A stretch of 64,000 nt of DNA from Gemmatimonadota bacterium (GCA_029262195.1 JAJCZX010000036.1:1-64000), one strand, 5' to 3'; positions 52,678-62,131 are shown, counted from the stretch's first letter. Numbers and translations are program-made. Notes: generated by a model from the letters alone, not told the origin.

Positions 52678-52745
52678 GAGTGAAGCTATAGAGTTTTTTG
52701 GGTTGGCGTATAGGTTCTAGCGTAACCACCGTCAAAGGAAACTCT

Positions 52746-53183
52746 ATGTTGGCAATCGTAGTTTCGATCCTTATCGGAGTCGCGGGGGGAATCTCGATTG
52801 GTTTCCAGAACCCTCTGGCAAGTTTGATGGGCCAGAAGGTTGGCGTGCTCCAAAGCGCCTTCATTATCCACCTGGGTGGCGCCATCGTCGCTGGTATGCT
52901 GTTGCCACTGCTGCCAGGAGGACAGATAACAGCCTGGCGCAGTGTGCCCTGGTATTCCCTGTGGGCTGGCGCACTGGGTGTAGTCGTTGTGGTTGCGGTC
53001 GCTTCAACCATTCCGCGAGTGGGCGTTGCAGCGACAGCGGGGATAATCATGACGGGACAACTGGCGGTGGCGGCATGGTTAGATCACAACGGCCACCTCG
53101 GGTCGGCGATCCACAGTTTCGACCCTTCCCGGGCTCTGGGACTGGTGCTTTTGGTCGCGGGCACATGGCTGGTTTTGAGGTGA
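52746..53183 (+). CDS. Small DMT-superfamily membrane protein (DUF606/YdcZ-like)
   Basis: A 145-residue protein with five predicted helices from ATG 52746, which has AAAGGA at correct spacing. Motifs of the DUF606 half-transporter are GGISIGFQNPLASLMG, FIIHLGGAIVAGM and TAGIIMTGQLAVAAWLDH. Members of this size act as homo- or heterodimers. The substrate is unknown. Confidence 0.88.
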   Translation: MLAIVVSILIGVAGGISIGFQNPLASLMGQKVGVLQSAFIIHLGGAIVAGMLLPLLPGGQITAWRSVPWYSLWAGALGVVVVVAVASTIPRVGVAATAGIIMTGQLAVAAWLDHNGHLGSAIHSFDPSRALGLVLLVAGTWLVLR

Positions 53184-53283
53184 CCTGCGGCCCGATCGAG
53201 AACCTGTCGTGCCACGCGTAGCGACCATCGTTATTACCTTTTGAAAGTAGTTCGCAAACCATTCTCCCAGCTCACTGGAAATT

Positions 53284-53976
53284 ATGGCTCCCGACGAAAA
53301 ACGATATACGGACCAGGAAGTTGCCCTGGTTTTGCGCCGCGCCGCCGAGATTGACGAGACTCGTGGAGGAGTTTCTTCGGCCCGGGGGCTGACGCGTGGC
53401 GACATCGAACAGGTTGCACTGGAGGTGGGGTTAAGCGCCGAGGTAGTGGGCCAGGCTTTGGCCGACTTGAAGACGAGGGGGCCAAGGGAGCCTGCGTCTC
53501 CGCTCGGCCCAGCACCCGTGGCGAAGCGAACACAAGCGATACCGCGAAAGCTCGACGATTCCGAGTTGAAAGAGGTTGTGCGGTTGTTGGAAGACAAACT
53601 CTCAACCCCCGGCACGGTAACAGAGGCACTTGGGACGGTGCGTTGGACGAGTGTGGCCGTTGGCCACGGACTTCACAAAACTACGCAGGTAACGATTACG
53701 CCGGATGAAGACGAAACCCATCTGCAGGTCCTGTCCCGCTATCCCACAAAGTTCAGGGCAGTGGTGCAACTAATTCCGCTTGTACAGGGTAGCGTTCTCG
53801 GAGCAGGATTAGCAGCGTCAGCTGGACTGGCCGTTTTGCCGTTTATTGGGGTAACTGCTGGTATCGGCTTGACCGCGGGAGCAATCGGCAAGGGCGTCTG
53901 GCATTACATGGCCAACCGAAACGAAAAGCAAGTAGACAAATTGGCGGCAGAACTCTCGGCCGACATAAAAGGCTGA
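53284..53976 (+). CDS. Membrane-associated protein of unknown function
   Basis: A 230-residue protein (ATG 53284). The N-terminal about 70 residues are helical and resemble a small DNA- or protein-binding unit (RYTDQEVALVLRRAAEIDET, LTRGDIEQVALEVGLSAEVV). A proline-rich linker, a beta-rich middle (TTQVTITPDEDETHLQVLSRY) and two hydrophobic segments (about 165-205) follow. I have a sense of a conserved family in this phylum but cannot name it. Confidence 0.65.
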   Translation: MAPDEKRYTDQEVALVLRRAAEIDETRGGVSSARGLTRGDIEQVALEVGLSAEVVGQALADLKTRGPREPASPLGPAPVAKRTQAIPRKLDDSELKEVVRLLEDKLSTPGTVTEALGTVRWTSVAVGHGLHKTTQVTITPDEDETHLQVLSRYPTKFRAVVQLIPLVQGSVLGAGLAASAGLAVLPFIGVTAGIGLTAGAIGKGVWHYMANRNEKQVDKLAAELSADIKG

Positions 53977-54007
53977 GAGTGTTCTTCAACCACACCTCCA
54001 GAAACCC

Positions 54008-54535
54008 ATGAGCGAATCAATATTCACGGTGAGACCGACGAAAGACGAATACGTCGATTTTTACGAGCCCTATGTAAGCGCCGTGCCGACTGGCGACATC
54101 ATGGAAACACTCCGTGAGCAACTGAACGGCACCGATCAGGTCATCGCATCAATTCCCGGCGACAAAATCGATTTCAGGTACGCCCCGGATAAGTGGACCG
54201 CAAGACAGGTAGTTGGGCATGTGGTCGACACAGAGAGGCTCTTTTCATACAGGACCTTTCGCTTCTCGCGAGGGGACTCTACACCGCTTGCGGGCCTGGA
54301 CCAGGATGTCATTATGGCGGGAGCAAACTTTGAAGCTCGAAACGTACAAAACCTCCGAGACGAGTTCCGCCACCTCAGGTCAAGCAACGTAGCGATGTGC
54401 AAAGATTTTGACGAAACAATATTGAATCGTACCGGGACCGCATCCGGTTGCAGTTTTTCAGTCCGCGCATCGCTCTTCATTCTCGTCGGCCACGCGATTC
54501 ACCACCTGCGCGTATTGGAAGATCGATACCTCTAA
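54008..54535 (+). CDS. DinB-family protein
   Basis: A 175-residue four-helix bundle of the DinB_2 type: PDKWTARQVVGHVVDTERLFSYRTFRFSRGD and a late FILVGHAIHHLRVLEDRYL. The three metal-binding His positions (GHVVDTE, VGHAIHH) are kept. Many such proteins are thiol S-transferases; the role here is unknown. Second of three DinB-like proteins in the window. Confidence 0.92.
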   Translation: MSESIFTVRPTKDEYVDFYEPYVSAVPTGDIMETLREQLNGTDQVIASIPGDKIDFRYAPDKWTARQVVGHVVDTERLFSYRTFRFSRGDSTPLAGLDQDVIMAGANFEARNVQNLRDEFRHLRSSNVAMCKDFDETILNRTGTASGCSFSVRASLFILVGHAIHHLRVLEDRYL

Positions 54536-54552
54536 AGACGCTGGAGTCCCAC

Positions 54553-54801
54553 GTGCCGCAATTGATCCCTTCAGGTACTGAAATAATCCCCTGTTCGACG
54601 GAGACCGGCGCCATTGGCGTGTCAAGACTGACATCGATCGACATTACCCTCGAGAATGATTCGCCTTACGAAACTATCGGGATTCAAACGGAACCCCAAT
54701 CCAAACCCGTACAGTTCGTCCGTATCCCGCTCCCTCCCAACGAATCAAAGTTTGACGCATACCTCGTCAGAGTGGACGCCTGTCAGAACCAGGACGAATA
54801 G
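54553..54801 (+). CDS. Small protein of unknown function
   Basis: An 82-residue frame from GTG 54553, which has GGAG 6 bases upstream and follows the DinB stop by 17 bases. It is rich in Pro, Ser and Glu with a beta-like pattern (SRLTSIDITLENDSPYETI) and ends just before the glycosyltransferase. No family is recognised. Its tight fit between two genes supports a real small gene. Confidence 0.5.
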   Translation: MPQLIPSGTEIIPCSTETGAIGVSRLTSIDITLENDSPYETIGIQTEPQSKPVQFVRIPLPPNESKFDAYLVRVDACQNQDE

Positions 54802-54805
54802 ATAG

Positions 54806-55813
54806 GTGCGCGAACAGCCACGCATTTCAGTTCTCTTGCCCTGCCACAATGCTGAATCGACGCTTTCCGAAAGCATCGCTTCAATAGACGTTCAGACTTT
54901 CGAAGACTACGAGGTTTTGGCCGTCGACGACGGATCCGACGACCGGACCGCGGACATCCTCAAGAGTTGGGCTTCGAGGGACAGTCGGGTCAAAGTCTCA
55001 ACCATCCAACACCAGGGCATCGTCCCAGCACTTTCAACCGGAGCTAAAGACGCAACGGGAGAATTCCTGGCTCGCATGGATTCCGATGACGTAGCGATGC
55101 CCGAACGTTTCGCAGAACAAGTGAAGTTGATGGAATCGGATCCCGATATTGCGCTGTGCGGCACACGCGTCGAATACTTTCCGAAGATCCTTGTTAGGGA
55201 CGGTGCGAAGCGATACCAGGACTGGATAAACAGTCTTATCAATGAGCGCGAAATTGATCGCGACCTTTTCGTGGAGTGCCCGATACCTCACCCGACTTTC
55301 ATGATGCGGCGTAACGCTTTTGAAAATCTTGGCGGGTATGTGGATAATGGCTGGCCCGAAGATTACGACCTGGTGTTACGCTCCTGGACGGCCGGTTACA
55401 GGATGGCCAAAGTTTCCAGAGTGCTGGTGAGTTGGCGTGAACATGGGGATCGGTTGTCTCGCACGAGCTCCACGTACTCTGAAGACGCGTTTCGCCGCTG
55501 CAAGGTCCACTATCTTTGTAAGAGAATTGGCGGAAAAGGGGTTGTGGTTTGGGGAGCGGGCCCGGTGGGAAAATCGTTTGCACGCGAACTCCTCAGACAA
55601 TCTATCGGCGTTGAATCGTTTGTGGACCTGGACCCCAGGAAAATCGGACAGAGCATCTACGATAAGCCGGTGATCCACCCCGAAGGCATCAACGACTACC
55701 GCCACTGTTATGTGGTGGCAGCCGTTGGTTCTAGCGTCGCCAGAGAAGAGATCCGAACGACCCTTCGCACAGCAGGTTTCGAAGAACCCACCGGTTTCTG
55801 CGCCGTAGCCTAG
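54806..55813 (+). CDS. Family 2 glycosyltransferase fused to a Rossmann-like C-terminal domain
   Basis: A 335-residue protein (GTG 54806). Residues 5-230 form a GT-A glycosyltransferase: SVLLPCHNAESTLSESI, VDDGSDDRT and DSDDVAMPERF (DxD-like). Residues about 245-335 form a separate alpha/beta unit starting with GVVVWGAGPVGKSFAREL, a GxGxxG nucleotide loop, and a PVIHPEG/YVVAAVGSS pattern similar to NAD- or sugar-modifying domains such as PglD-N. The fused unit may bind a nucleotide sugar. The end overlaps the convergent LVIVD gene by 4 bases. Confidence 0.88.
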   Translation: MREQPRISVLLPCHNAESTLSESIASIDVQTFEDYEVLAVDDGSDDRTADILKSWASRDSRVKVSTIQHQGIVPALSTGAKDATGEFLARMDSDDVAMPERFAEQVKLMESDPDIALCGTRVEYFPKILVRDGAKRYQDWINSLINEREIDRDLFVECPIPHPTFMMRRNAFENLGGYVDNGWPEDYDLVLRSWTAGYRMAKVSRVLVSWREHGDRLSRTSSTYSEDAFRRCKVHYLCKRIGGKGVVVWGAGPVGKSFARELLRQSIGVESFVDLDPRKIGQSIYDKPVIHPEGINDYRHCYVVAAVGSSVAREEIRTTLRTAGFEEPTGFCAVA

Positions 55814-58197
55814 GGCACCAACTCCTGACCGCTGGGCCGCACAACGAATAGACCTTCTCCGGAACTCGAAACAATCACGGTTCCACTTTCAAAAAATGGG
55901 AATGCTGTCCAGGCCCCTCCGTTAAAACCGGTCGGATCTCCGTCATAAGGAGTCGTGTCAAAGAAACCAACCTCAGCTGGATTTTCCGGGTCACTGATGT
56001 CGATAACCCGAAGGCCTGCCTGGTAGTTGGCCTGGTACATCTTGTCGCCCTTGATATAGAGATTGTGATCAGTGGCTGAGTTCGGCCCGAAGTACTCCCC
56101 TACCAGAATCGGGTCATCCAACTCGGCGACATCCCAGATTAGCGTTCGGGTGAAATCAGCCTGACCAACTAGTTCGTCCAACTCGTCGTTGAGGAAGAAG
56201 TAACGTTGATCCTCGGTTAACCATCCCTGGTGTACGTAGGACATCCCGGGATAAGTAGACGCCGAAATCGGCATCGGGTTCTCTTTGTCTGTTACGTCGA
56301 CGATTCGGATTGCCGTTTCGTTTGACGCAATACAGATCTGGCGATCCTGGAAATTTTCATCGGGTCCCTCGTAAACCACACACTGCGCGTCGTGCGTGCG
56401 ACCCTGCCAGATCAACCCCTCCGTGTCGGTATAACACCCTGCGAAGGTCGGGTTTAACGGTTCGCGAATATCGATCATGTGAAGTCCGCCGCCACAGGTC
56501 TGACCACCGCCGGTGGATCCTACCGCAAAAGCAAACCCGCTGGTCGTGTTAATAATGAGATTATGGGCACTCGATATTCCACGATAAACGGCATCCGGCT
56601 CAAACACTACGGGGTCGAGCCCAGGGTTACGCAGACGGGTGAGGTCCATGATCAACATGCCGTGGTCCCCTGCGTTTCCGCCCGTTACGAACACATGGTC
56701 GTCGTACACCTTGATATCCCTCGTGCCACTGGCGTTGGCAGGCATGACGCCGAGGTATCGCGGGTCCGAAGGATTCGTAATGTCAACGAAAGCTGTTCCG
56801 TTGGTCCGCCCAACCAGGGCGTACTCGTTTCCGGTCGCGGGATCGGTCCAGCCCCACAGATCACTCAGACCCTCGGTGACGTCTCCTCCTATAGATGGAA
56901 TCGAAAGAAAGGAAAGCAGATCGACTCCACGACAGGAGAACTGGCTCGCACCTCCTCCCAAGCATCTCACTTCTTCACCCGTCGCTATGGTCTCAAGGCT
57001 TTCGGAAATCTTCAACCACTCGCCGGAAGACCACTCGTCCGCACCCGTTCGGCTAAATGCTGCAGCCCACCCCGTATTTCCATCGGCCCCGGGAGCGCCA
57101 ACTACCGCCGTGTTAGCCGACAACGCGATGGCCTCGCCAAATCTGAAACCGGGCTCCACTGCAGTGGGAAGAATTGAATTCGTTTCTCGCCACCGCCCGT
57201 CGGATGACTCAATAAACCTTCGAACCCTTCCGGAACGCGAGTCCGCCCCGGGGGATCCAATCCATAGTTCGTTGCGCTCAAGTGCAATGGCAGTCCCAAA
57301 CCGATCTGCGGCAGAACTTTCGGTCGGCGCTATTGTTTGTATCTCGGTCCAGGCGCCGCTGACGTTGCTGTACTCCAAAACCGTGCCGCCGGTGGTATTC
57401 GACCCCGGCGCGCCAACAAACAGCGATGTCGCACCGACAGAAATGGAGGAACCGAAACCCGCATCGGCAGACAGTCCGGCGGGTTCGATCACAGCTTCCC
57501 CCTCCCAACCGTCGCCCGACTCAGAGTAAACGAACACTGCACCGGCGCGACCAAATGCCGGCGCGCCAACAAACAGAATATTCTCACGAAACTTTAACGA
57601 CCAGCCAAAGCGGGTCGCGGCCGTATCCGGCGCCTCGATTCGCGATTCTTCCGCCCAACCCGCCGCATCGGTTCGGGCAAGGATGCGAAGAGATGCTGGG
57701 TCGCCCGTGGCACCGACTGCCACCATTGCTGCTCTATTCCCATCAACAGTGACGGACCGTTGCTGCGGGCTCATGATTCTTTGCAATGCGGCAAGGTCGA
57801 ATGCTGTTTGCTCGACGCCGCCGAAATCCGACACAAGTGGAATCCTCGGCTGTCCTTCCCAGACACCATCCCGCACAAACACGTGCGCTCCATAATTCAC
57901 TTCGGGATCGCCGCTTCCTACCAACAAAAGGTCGCCGGAAACGGCCATGGAAGGGCTGAACCCCTCTCCAGAATTGCCATCGCCGGTGGGTCGAAGTTTC
58001 AATGAGTTGTTCCACTCACCCCCCGCCTCACGCTCGAACTGGTATAGACCGGCGTAACCAATCCCTGCGTTGGGTTTGAGGACCCAAATCGACTCGCCAT
58101 GCACGGCTACGGCACTACCGAACACATCTTGTGCAGCCGCAGGAGCAGAAACTGAAAGGGTAACGAGAAAAAGCAACGAGTTGATCCGTTTTTTCAT
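55810..58197 (-). CDS. Secreted choice-of-anchor B protein with FG-GAP-like and LVIVD repeats
   Basis: A 795-residue secreted protein. The signal peptide is at residues 1-22 (SAPAAAQ) from ATG 58197 (ATG 58212 is five codons upstream). The N-terminal half (about 25-400) has FG-GAP/integrin-alpha-like repeats, each with FG-x-A/S-(I/V)-A/S and VGAPG (RFGTAIALERNELWIGSPG, RFGEAIALSANTAVVGAPG). The C-terminal half (about 410-790) has LVIVD-type repeats (LWGWTDPATGNEYALVG, VVDIT-like, YKGDKMYQANYQAGLRVIDISDPENP). This is the 'choice-of-anchor B' layout, found in exported proteins of unknown role. Confidence 0.9.
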   Translation of the reverse strand: MKKRINSLLFLVTLSVSAPAAAQDVFGSAVAVHGESIWVLKPNAGIGYAGLYQFEREAGGEWNNSLKLRPTGDGNSGEGFSPSMAVSGDLLLVGSGDPEVNYGAHVFVRDGVWEGQPRIPLVSDFGGVEQTAFDLAALQRIMSPQQRSVTVDGNRAAMVAVGATGDPASLRILARTDAAGWAEESRIEAPDTAATRFGWSLKFRENILFVGAPAFGRAGAVFVYSESGDGWEGEAVIEPAGLSADAGFGSSISVGATSLFVGAPGSNTTGGTVLEYSNVSGAWTEIQTIAPTESSAADRFGTAIALERNELWIGSPGADSRSGRVRRFIESSDGRWRETNSILPTAVEPGFRFGEAIALSANTAVVGAPGADGNTGWAAAFSRTGADEWSSGEWLKISESLETIATGEEVRCLGGGASQFSCRGVDLLSFLSIPSIGGDVTEGLSDLWGWTDPATGNEYALVGRTNGTAFVDITNPSDPRYLGVMPANASGTRDIKVYDDHVFVTGGNAGDHGMLIMDLTRLRNPGLDPVVFEPDAVYRGISSAHNLIINTTSGFAFAVGSTGGGQTCGGGLHMIDIREPLNPTFAGCYTDTEGLIWQGRTHDAQCVVYEGPDENFQDRQICIASNETAIRIVDVTDKENPMPISASTYPGMSYVHQGWLTEDQRYFFLNDELDELVGQADFTRTLIWDVAELDDPILVGEYFGPNSATDHNLYIKGDKMYQANYQAGLRVIDISDPENPAEVGFFDTTPYDGDPTGFNGGAWTAFPFFESGTVIVSSSGEGLFVVRPSGQELVP

Positions 58198-58341
58198 CTG
58201 ACGACGATCCATTTTGGGGTGCACGACAATATGTTCGCGAATACGGCCCTCCGCCACTGAACTGTGGACCCACCTAATACGTTCCAGTTCCCAAATGGTT
58301 CGTAGGTAGCGTTTGGTGAAAAAGAACAGCAACTTCAGGTT

Positions 58342-58845
58342 ATGGAAAAAACACGCAAGCTACTAAGCCATTCTGTGGCCGCGATCGCCTATCGGACGCA
58401 CAAGGCAATACACGGAGCGCCCGCAGGTTTTGGTAGCTTCAAGGCCGGCCCCGGGGTACGAACCCCTCAACAGATTCTCCGACACATGAGTGACGTCCTC
58501 GGGTTTGCCTCCACTTTTTACACAGGTGGAAGATGGCGTGCACACCTCAAGCCGTCGTGGTCCGAGGAAGTCGATCGTTTCTACGAAGTGCTCGGCGTCC
58601 TGAGACAACACATTCTTGACGATGAGTTGAAGGGAACCACTCCCGAGCGGCTGCTTCAGGGTCCCCTGTCAGATGCAATATCTCACTCGGGGCAACTGGC
58701 CATGCTTCGGCGGCTCGCTGGTAGCCCGATCCCTCCCGAGAATTTCATTGAGGCTGACATTCACGAGGACCGAGTTGGGGCTGATCAGGCGCCGCCTGTG
58801 AGCCCGGACGAAGAGTGGTACGACGCGGAATCTGAACCGTATTGA
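58342..58845 (+). CDS. DinB-like protein of unknown function
   Basis: A 167-residue helical protein (ATG 58342). The pattern TPQQILRHMSDVLGFASTFYTGG and the later AISHSGQLAMLRRLAGSPIPPENF resembles the DinB superfamily with histidines at the metal positions, but it is more distant than the other two copies. The acidic tail is probably disordered. It ends at the start of the ribokinase gene (TGATG), so the two are coupled. Confidence 0.65.
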   Translation: MEKTRKLLSHSVAAIAYRTHKAIHGAPAGFGSFKAGPGVRTPQQILRHMSDVLGFASTFYTGGRWRAHLKPSWSEEVDRFYEVLGVLRQHILDDELKGTTPERLLQGPLSDAISHSGQLAMLRRLAGSPIPPENFIEADIHEDRVGADQAPPVSPDEEWYDAESEPY

Positions 58846-59777
58846 TGAAGACACCGAAAATAGTGGTGGTAGGCAGTCTGAACATGGATTTTGTGGTCAA
58901 TGCGCCGCGAATTCCGGTCCCGGGTGAAACGGTGTCGGGAGCCGGGCAACTTGAAACGATTCCCGGTGGGAAAGGGGCCAATCAGGCTTTCGCCGCCAAA
59001 GCCATGGGCGCAGAAGTTACCATGATTGGCAGGGTGGGAAGTGACGGGTTTGGTGAAGTTCTGCTTGACAACCTCAATCGAGTCGGAGTGAACGTCGAGC
59101 GGGTTGGGCGCGACGTGCAATCCTCCAGCGGCATAGCAATCATCGTCATAGACAAAAACGGTCAGAACATCATTGTCGTATCGTCGGGCGCAAACGAGAC
59201 TCTAACCGCTGAACACATCACCGCGGCGGAAGATTCAATTGCGTCTGCAGATGCGGTTATAATGCAGTTGGAGACTCCCACCTCCGCAACGCTGCAGGCC
59301 TGCAGGTTAGCCCGCAAACACAACGTTAAAACGGTGTTCAACCCGGCCCCGGCGCGTCCGATTGATGACGAGCTTCTCACCCAGGTCGACGTCATTATTC
59401 CGAATGAAACAGAAACGGTCACGTTCGCTGGCGTTTCTCCCGTGGAAGAAGCCGGTCGAGAACGCGCGGCAAAGTACTTTTTCGACAAGAACGTTGGGAG
59501 CGTGGTAATCACCCTGGGTGAAAACGGCGCCTACGTCGCATCCAAAGAGAGAGGAAATGTTGTTCCTCCTTTCAAGGTTGCCACCGTCGATGCAACGGCC
59601 GCTGGCGATGCCTTTGTGGCCGGGTACACCGTAGCTACAGCCGAAGGGAAATCCCCGATCGAAGCTGCACGTTTCGGGAACGCCGCCGGTGCCCTGGCAA
59701 CCACCATTCGGGGTGCCCAACCATCACTGCCGACCCGGATCCGGATTGACAAGATTATTCGCGAGCAACGCCTCTAG
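58845..59777 (+). CDS. rbsK: Ribokinase
   Basis: A 310-residue PfkB-family sugar kinase. Substrate loop GSLNMDFVVNAPRIPVPGETV, the GGKGANQA motif, NPAPARP, a PNETE stretch and the C-terminal catalytic VDATAAGDAFVAGY (anion hole and base Asp) are all present; the late AATTIRGAQPSLP end is normal. It phosphorylates ribose (or deoxyribose) at O5. The start shares bases with the upstream stop. No ribose transporter genes are near. Confidence 0.94.
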   Translation: MKTPKIVVVGSLNMDFVVNAPRIPVPGETVSGAGQLETIPGGKGANQAFAAKAMGAEVTMIGRVGSDGFGEVLLDNLNRVGVNVERVGRDVQSSSGIAIIVIDKNGQNIIVVSSGANETLTAEHITAAEDSIASADAVIMQLETPTSATLQACRLARKHNVKTVFNPAPARPIDDELLTQVDVIIPNETETVTFAGVSPVEEAGRERAAKYFFDKNVGSVVITLGENGAYVASKERGNVVPPFKVATVDATAAGDAFVAGYTVATAEGKSPIEAARFGNAAGALATTIRGAQPSLPTRIRIDKIIREQRL

Positions 59778-60508
59778 AGCGTTTCCTCCAACCAACTGAC
59801 GATTTCGCTCATAACAGTGACATCGTCGGCAAACACGGAAACGCCGTGACTACGGGACCCATTGACAATTCGAACTCTGGTTGGGGCCTCCGTCAATTGA
59901 CTAAGGCTGTATGCCCAACCCGCTCGTGCTCCCCCCTGCTCAAGTTCAGAAGCGATGTAAAACACCGATTGCAAATGTCCGCCCACGGTGCCCCCCAACG
60001 CGAACACGGCTGACTCTTTAGCAGAAATCGCCACAGCTGTTTTCACGTCAAATCGGTAAGTCGACATGGCCGCAAGGTTGGCTCCGACCGAGGCGCCCAC
60101 AACGGCCACCCTTTCGGGGTCGACCGAATCGAGGTTGCGCAGAAAATCCAGAGCCGCATTGAGATCCAGCGGAGCGAGGTCGGGGTCGTTGAAAAGGGAG
60201 CTAATACCTCCCCGGATAGGATCGGACGTTCCGTGCCCGCGGACATCGTATGCCAGGGTTACATAGCCCTTCGAATCCAACATCTCGACCAGGCCATCCC
60301 ACTCAGACCTATCGCTGCCCGCCTGATGAATCAGAACCACCGCCGGGGACCTCTGTCCTTCCGCGACATCCGGGGCGCGAAGACTGCCACGGACGTTTTT
60401 GCCATCCTCGGTCTCAAGAGTCACTTCGGTTGACGATTGCGCACGGGCCCCCGTGCCCGACCAGGCTAGTGCCATCATACACGTGATTACTATCCGGTGA
60501 ATCCGCAT
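59774..60508 (-). CDS. Secreted alpha/beta-hydrolase (dienelactone-hydrolase-like)
   Basis: A 244-residue protein from ATG 60508 (AAAGGA at the right spacing; GTG 60526 is less likely), with a signal peptide ending ARAQ. The nucleophile elbow is VVGASVGANLAAM, and a His lies in RSHGVSVFADDV. The VLIHQAGSDRSEW and DVRGHG motifs resemble dienelactone or carboxymethylenebutenolidase-type hydrolases, though no specific substrate can be named. Convergent with rbsK. Confidence 0.85.
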   Translation of the reverse strand: MRIHRIVITCMMALAWSGTGARAQSSTEVTLETEDGKNVRGSLRAPDVAEGQRSPAVVLIHQAGSDRSEWDGLVEMLDSKGYVTLAYDVRGHGTSDPIRGGISSLFNDPDLAPLDLNAALDFLRNLDSVDPERVAVVGASVGANLAAMSTYRFDVKTAVAISAKESAVFALGGTVGGHLQSVFYIASELEQGGARAGWAYSLSQLTEAPTRVRIVNGSRSHGVSVFADDVTVMSEIVSWLEETL

Positions 60509-60623
60509 TTGTTTGTCCTTTTCCACTTCAGTTTACTGACGCCCAGGGGCAAGTTACACTCTCCGATCGGCAACGGTGCCGATCAAAAACACCAATGAAT
60601 GCGGTTGCAACCAACGGGGGACC

Positions 60624-60956
60624 GTGCCGAAAACATCGTATGAAATTATTTACGCGGTGGTCAAAAGGATCCCGCGAGGTCGGGTGGCAACCTACGGCCA
60701 GGTAGCTGAATTGGCCAGACTCCCGGGACGTGCCCGACAGGTTGGGTACGCGCTGCACTCACTCAGGAGCCCATCAAACGTTCCGTGGCACCGCGTGATA
60801 AACGCAAACGGTGAAATAAGCCGGCGCGCGGTATTCGGTGCCGAAATCCGCCAACAACATCTGCTTGAAGCAGAGGGAGTTATCCTCGATGCCCGCGGAC
60901 GCGTCTCTCTATCGAAATACCGGTGGCAAGAACGGGGACCTCAACAGGCAGACTGA
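60624..60956 (+). CDS. Alkyltransferase-like protein (ATL), DNA-damage binding
   Basis: A 110-residue protein from GTG 60624. It has the MGMT DNA-binding region (RIPRGRVATYGQVAELA) and the active-site stretch VPWHRVINANGE, where the acceptor Cys of PCHRV is Trp55. ATL proteins cannot remove alkyl groups but bind O6-alkylguanine and hand it to nucleotide excision repair. The length and RGRVATYGQ core are typical. The in-frame extension to GTG 60576 lacks family features. Confidence 0.93.
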   Translation: MPKTSYEIIYAVVKRIPRGRVATYGQVAELARLPGRARQVGYALHSLRSPSNVPWHRVINANGEISRRAVFGAEIRQQHLLEAEGVILDARGRVSLSKYRWQERGPQQAD

Positions 60957-61001
60957 GTCCTCCGGCCGGGGCGTGGAGCCCCGCCGAAAGACGTTGCCCA
61001 A

Positions 61002-61454
61002 TTATGGTAGGGTTTGCCAAATCACATGGAGTATCATCCAGCGGCCGTCGTACTTTGCCATCTGGAGGTAATCGGTGCCCCAGTATGCAGTGACTTTTAC
61101 CACCGCTGTTTGATTCTGGACGTCAAGGATTTCCACGACCTTCGGATCCGAAGCCGGTCGTGTCCGTCCACTGTTACGAACGCGATTTACGAAGGCGATC
61201 ATGTCTTCAAAGGGCATGGCCGTGCCAACGTATTCAGTTTCGCCTTGGGGTACGAAAAACCCGTATTTGGTAACCTCAGGCCGCACGGATCTAACGGTTT
61301 TCGTAGAATCGCCTTCGTAGAAACCCTCGAGGTAGTCCAGCGCGGCGCGGCGAACACCTTCTTCGTCCGTCATTGTCTGCGCTGAGACCGAGCCGGGGAT
61401 GATCAAGCCGAACAAGGCCGTGACAATAAAGAGGAACCTGCGTTTGTTTATCAT
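61002..61454 (-). CDS. Secreted NTF2-like (Lumazine_bd_2) protein
   Basis: A 150-residue protein with a signal peptide (residues 1-25, SVSAQ). The mature part matches the putative lumazine-binding NTF2 fold: GVRRAALDYLEGFYEGDSTK, a V-R-P-x-V-T-K-Y-G strand and VKVTAYWGTDYLQMAKYDGRWMIL. Members are periplasmic and of unknown role. It starts at ATG 61454. Confidence 0.85.
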   Translation of the reverse strand: MINKRRFLFIVTALFGLIIPGSVSAQTMTDEEGVRRAALDYLEGFYEGDSTKTVRSVRPEVTKYGFFVPQGETEYVGTAMPFEDMIAFVNRVRNSGRTRPASDPKVVEILDVQNQTAVVKVTAYWGTDYLQMAKYDGRWMILHVIWQTLP

Positions 61455-61621
61455 TTCATCTCCAAAATTACAAATTCACGGCATATCATATACGGAATAG
61501 TATTATACCAAACAATATATCGATAGGTCCATTGGGCTCTCCCTGGCGAGGTCCGTCGAACAACCAGCTTGATCCAGTGTTAAAGACCTTCCAAGAAAAC
61601 CGCTTCTCGAAGACCTCTGCT

Positions 61622-62107
61622 ATGACATTACACGACGACAACGCAGACCTGATTCTGCGAACCTTCCGACCAGATGACCGGGACGCATTCCGTGATCTGA
61701 ATCTAGATTGGATTTCCAAATATTTCTGGGTAGAAGAAGCTGACAGGCAAATGCTCTCGAACCCCGGGTCGAAAATAATTAAGCCCGGGGGACAGATCTT
61801 CATGGCGGAGTTCAGGAACAGGACAGTCGGCACCTGCGCACTTCTGCGCCTTGGCGAAGACACCTACGAGTTGGGAAAGATGGCCGTCGCCGAAGAATCG
61901 CGCGGCCTCGGCGTTGGCAGAAAGCTCCTCACTTTCGCGATCGAGTGGGCGAGGGAACAGGGTGCCCGGAAAATATTTTTGGTATCCAACACCAGTCTAA
62001 CACCCGCAATTACACTGTACGAATCCCACGGATTTCAAACAATCCCCTACGACGACACCGACCCCGAATACGCTCGAAGCAACATCGCAATGGAGCTGGA
62101 CCTTTGA
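61622..62107 (+). CDS. GNAT family N-acetyltransferase
   Basis: A 161-residue acetyltransferase from ATG 61622. The acetyl-CoA loop is GKMAVAEESRGLGVGRKLLTFAIEWA (RGLGVG), followed by SNTSLTPAITLYESHGF. The N-terminal LILRTFRPDDRDAFRDLN is normal for the fold. The substrate is unknown. A longer frame upstream lacks acetyltransferase features. Confidence 0.9.
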   Translation: MTLHDDNADLILRTFRPDDRDAFRDLNLDWISKYFWVEEADRQMLSNPGSKIIKPGGQIFMAEFRNRTVGTCALLRLGEDTYELGKMAVAEESRGLGVGRKLLTFAIEWAREQGARKIFLVSNTSLTPAITLYESHGFQTIPYDDTDPEYARSNIAMELDL

Positions 62108-62131
62108 CACTCAACTGAAAGCGCTACGTCG

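Noticed and set aside
56639..57529. Plus-strand frame of about 296 codons opposite the LVIVD/FG-GAP gene
   Set aside because: Ser/Pro/Arg-rich translation typical of an antisense shadow; the minus-strand repeats are clearly the coding strand.
60779..60800. Methylguanine methyltransferase with a possible selenocysteine at the active site
   Set aside because: The active-site codon is TGG (Trp), not TGA; this is an ATL protein.
60964..60984. GC-rich hairpin (GGGGC / GCCCC) after the ATL gene
   Set aside because: Short stem without a T-tract; not enough for a terminator call.
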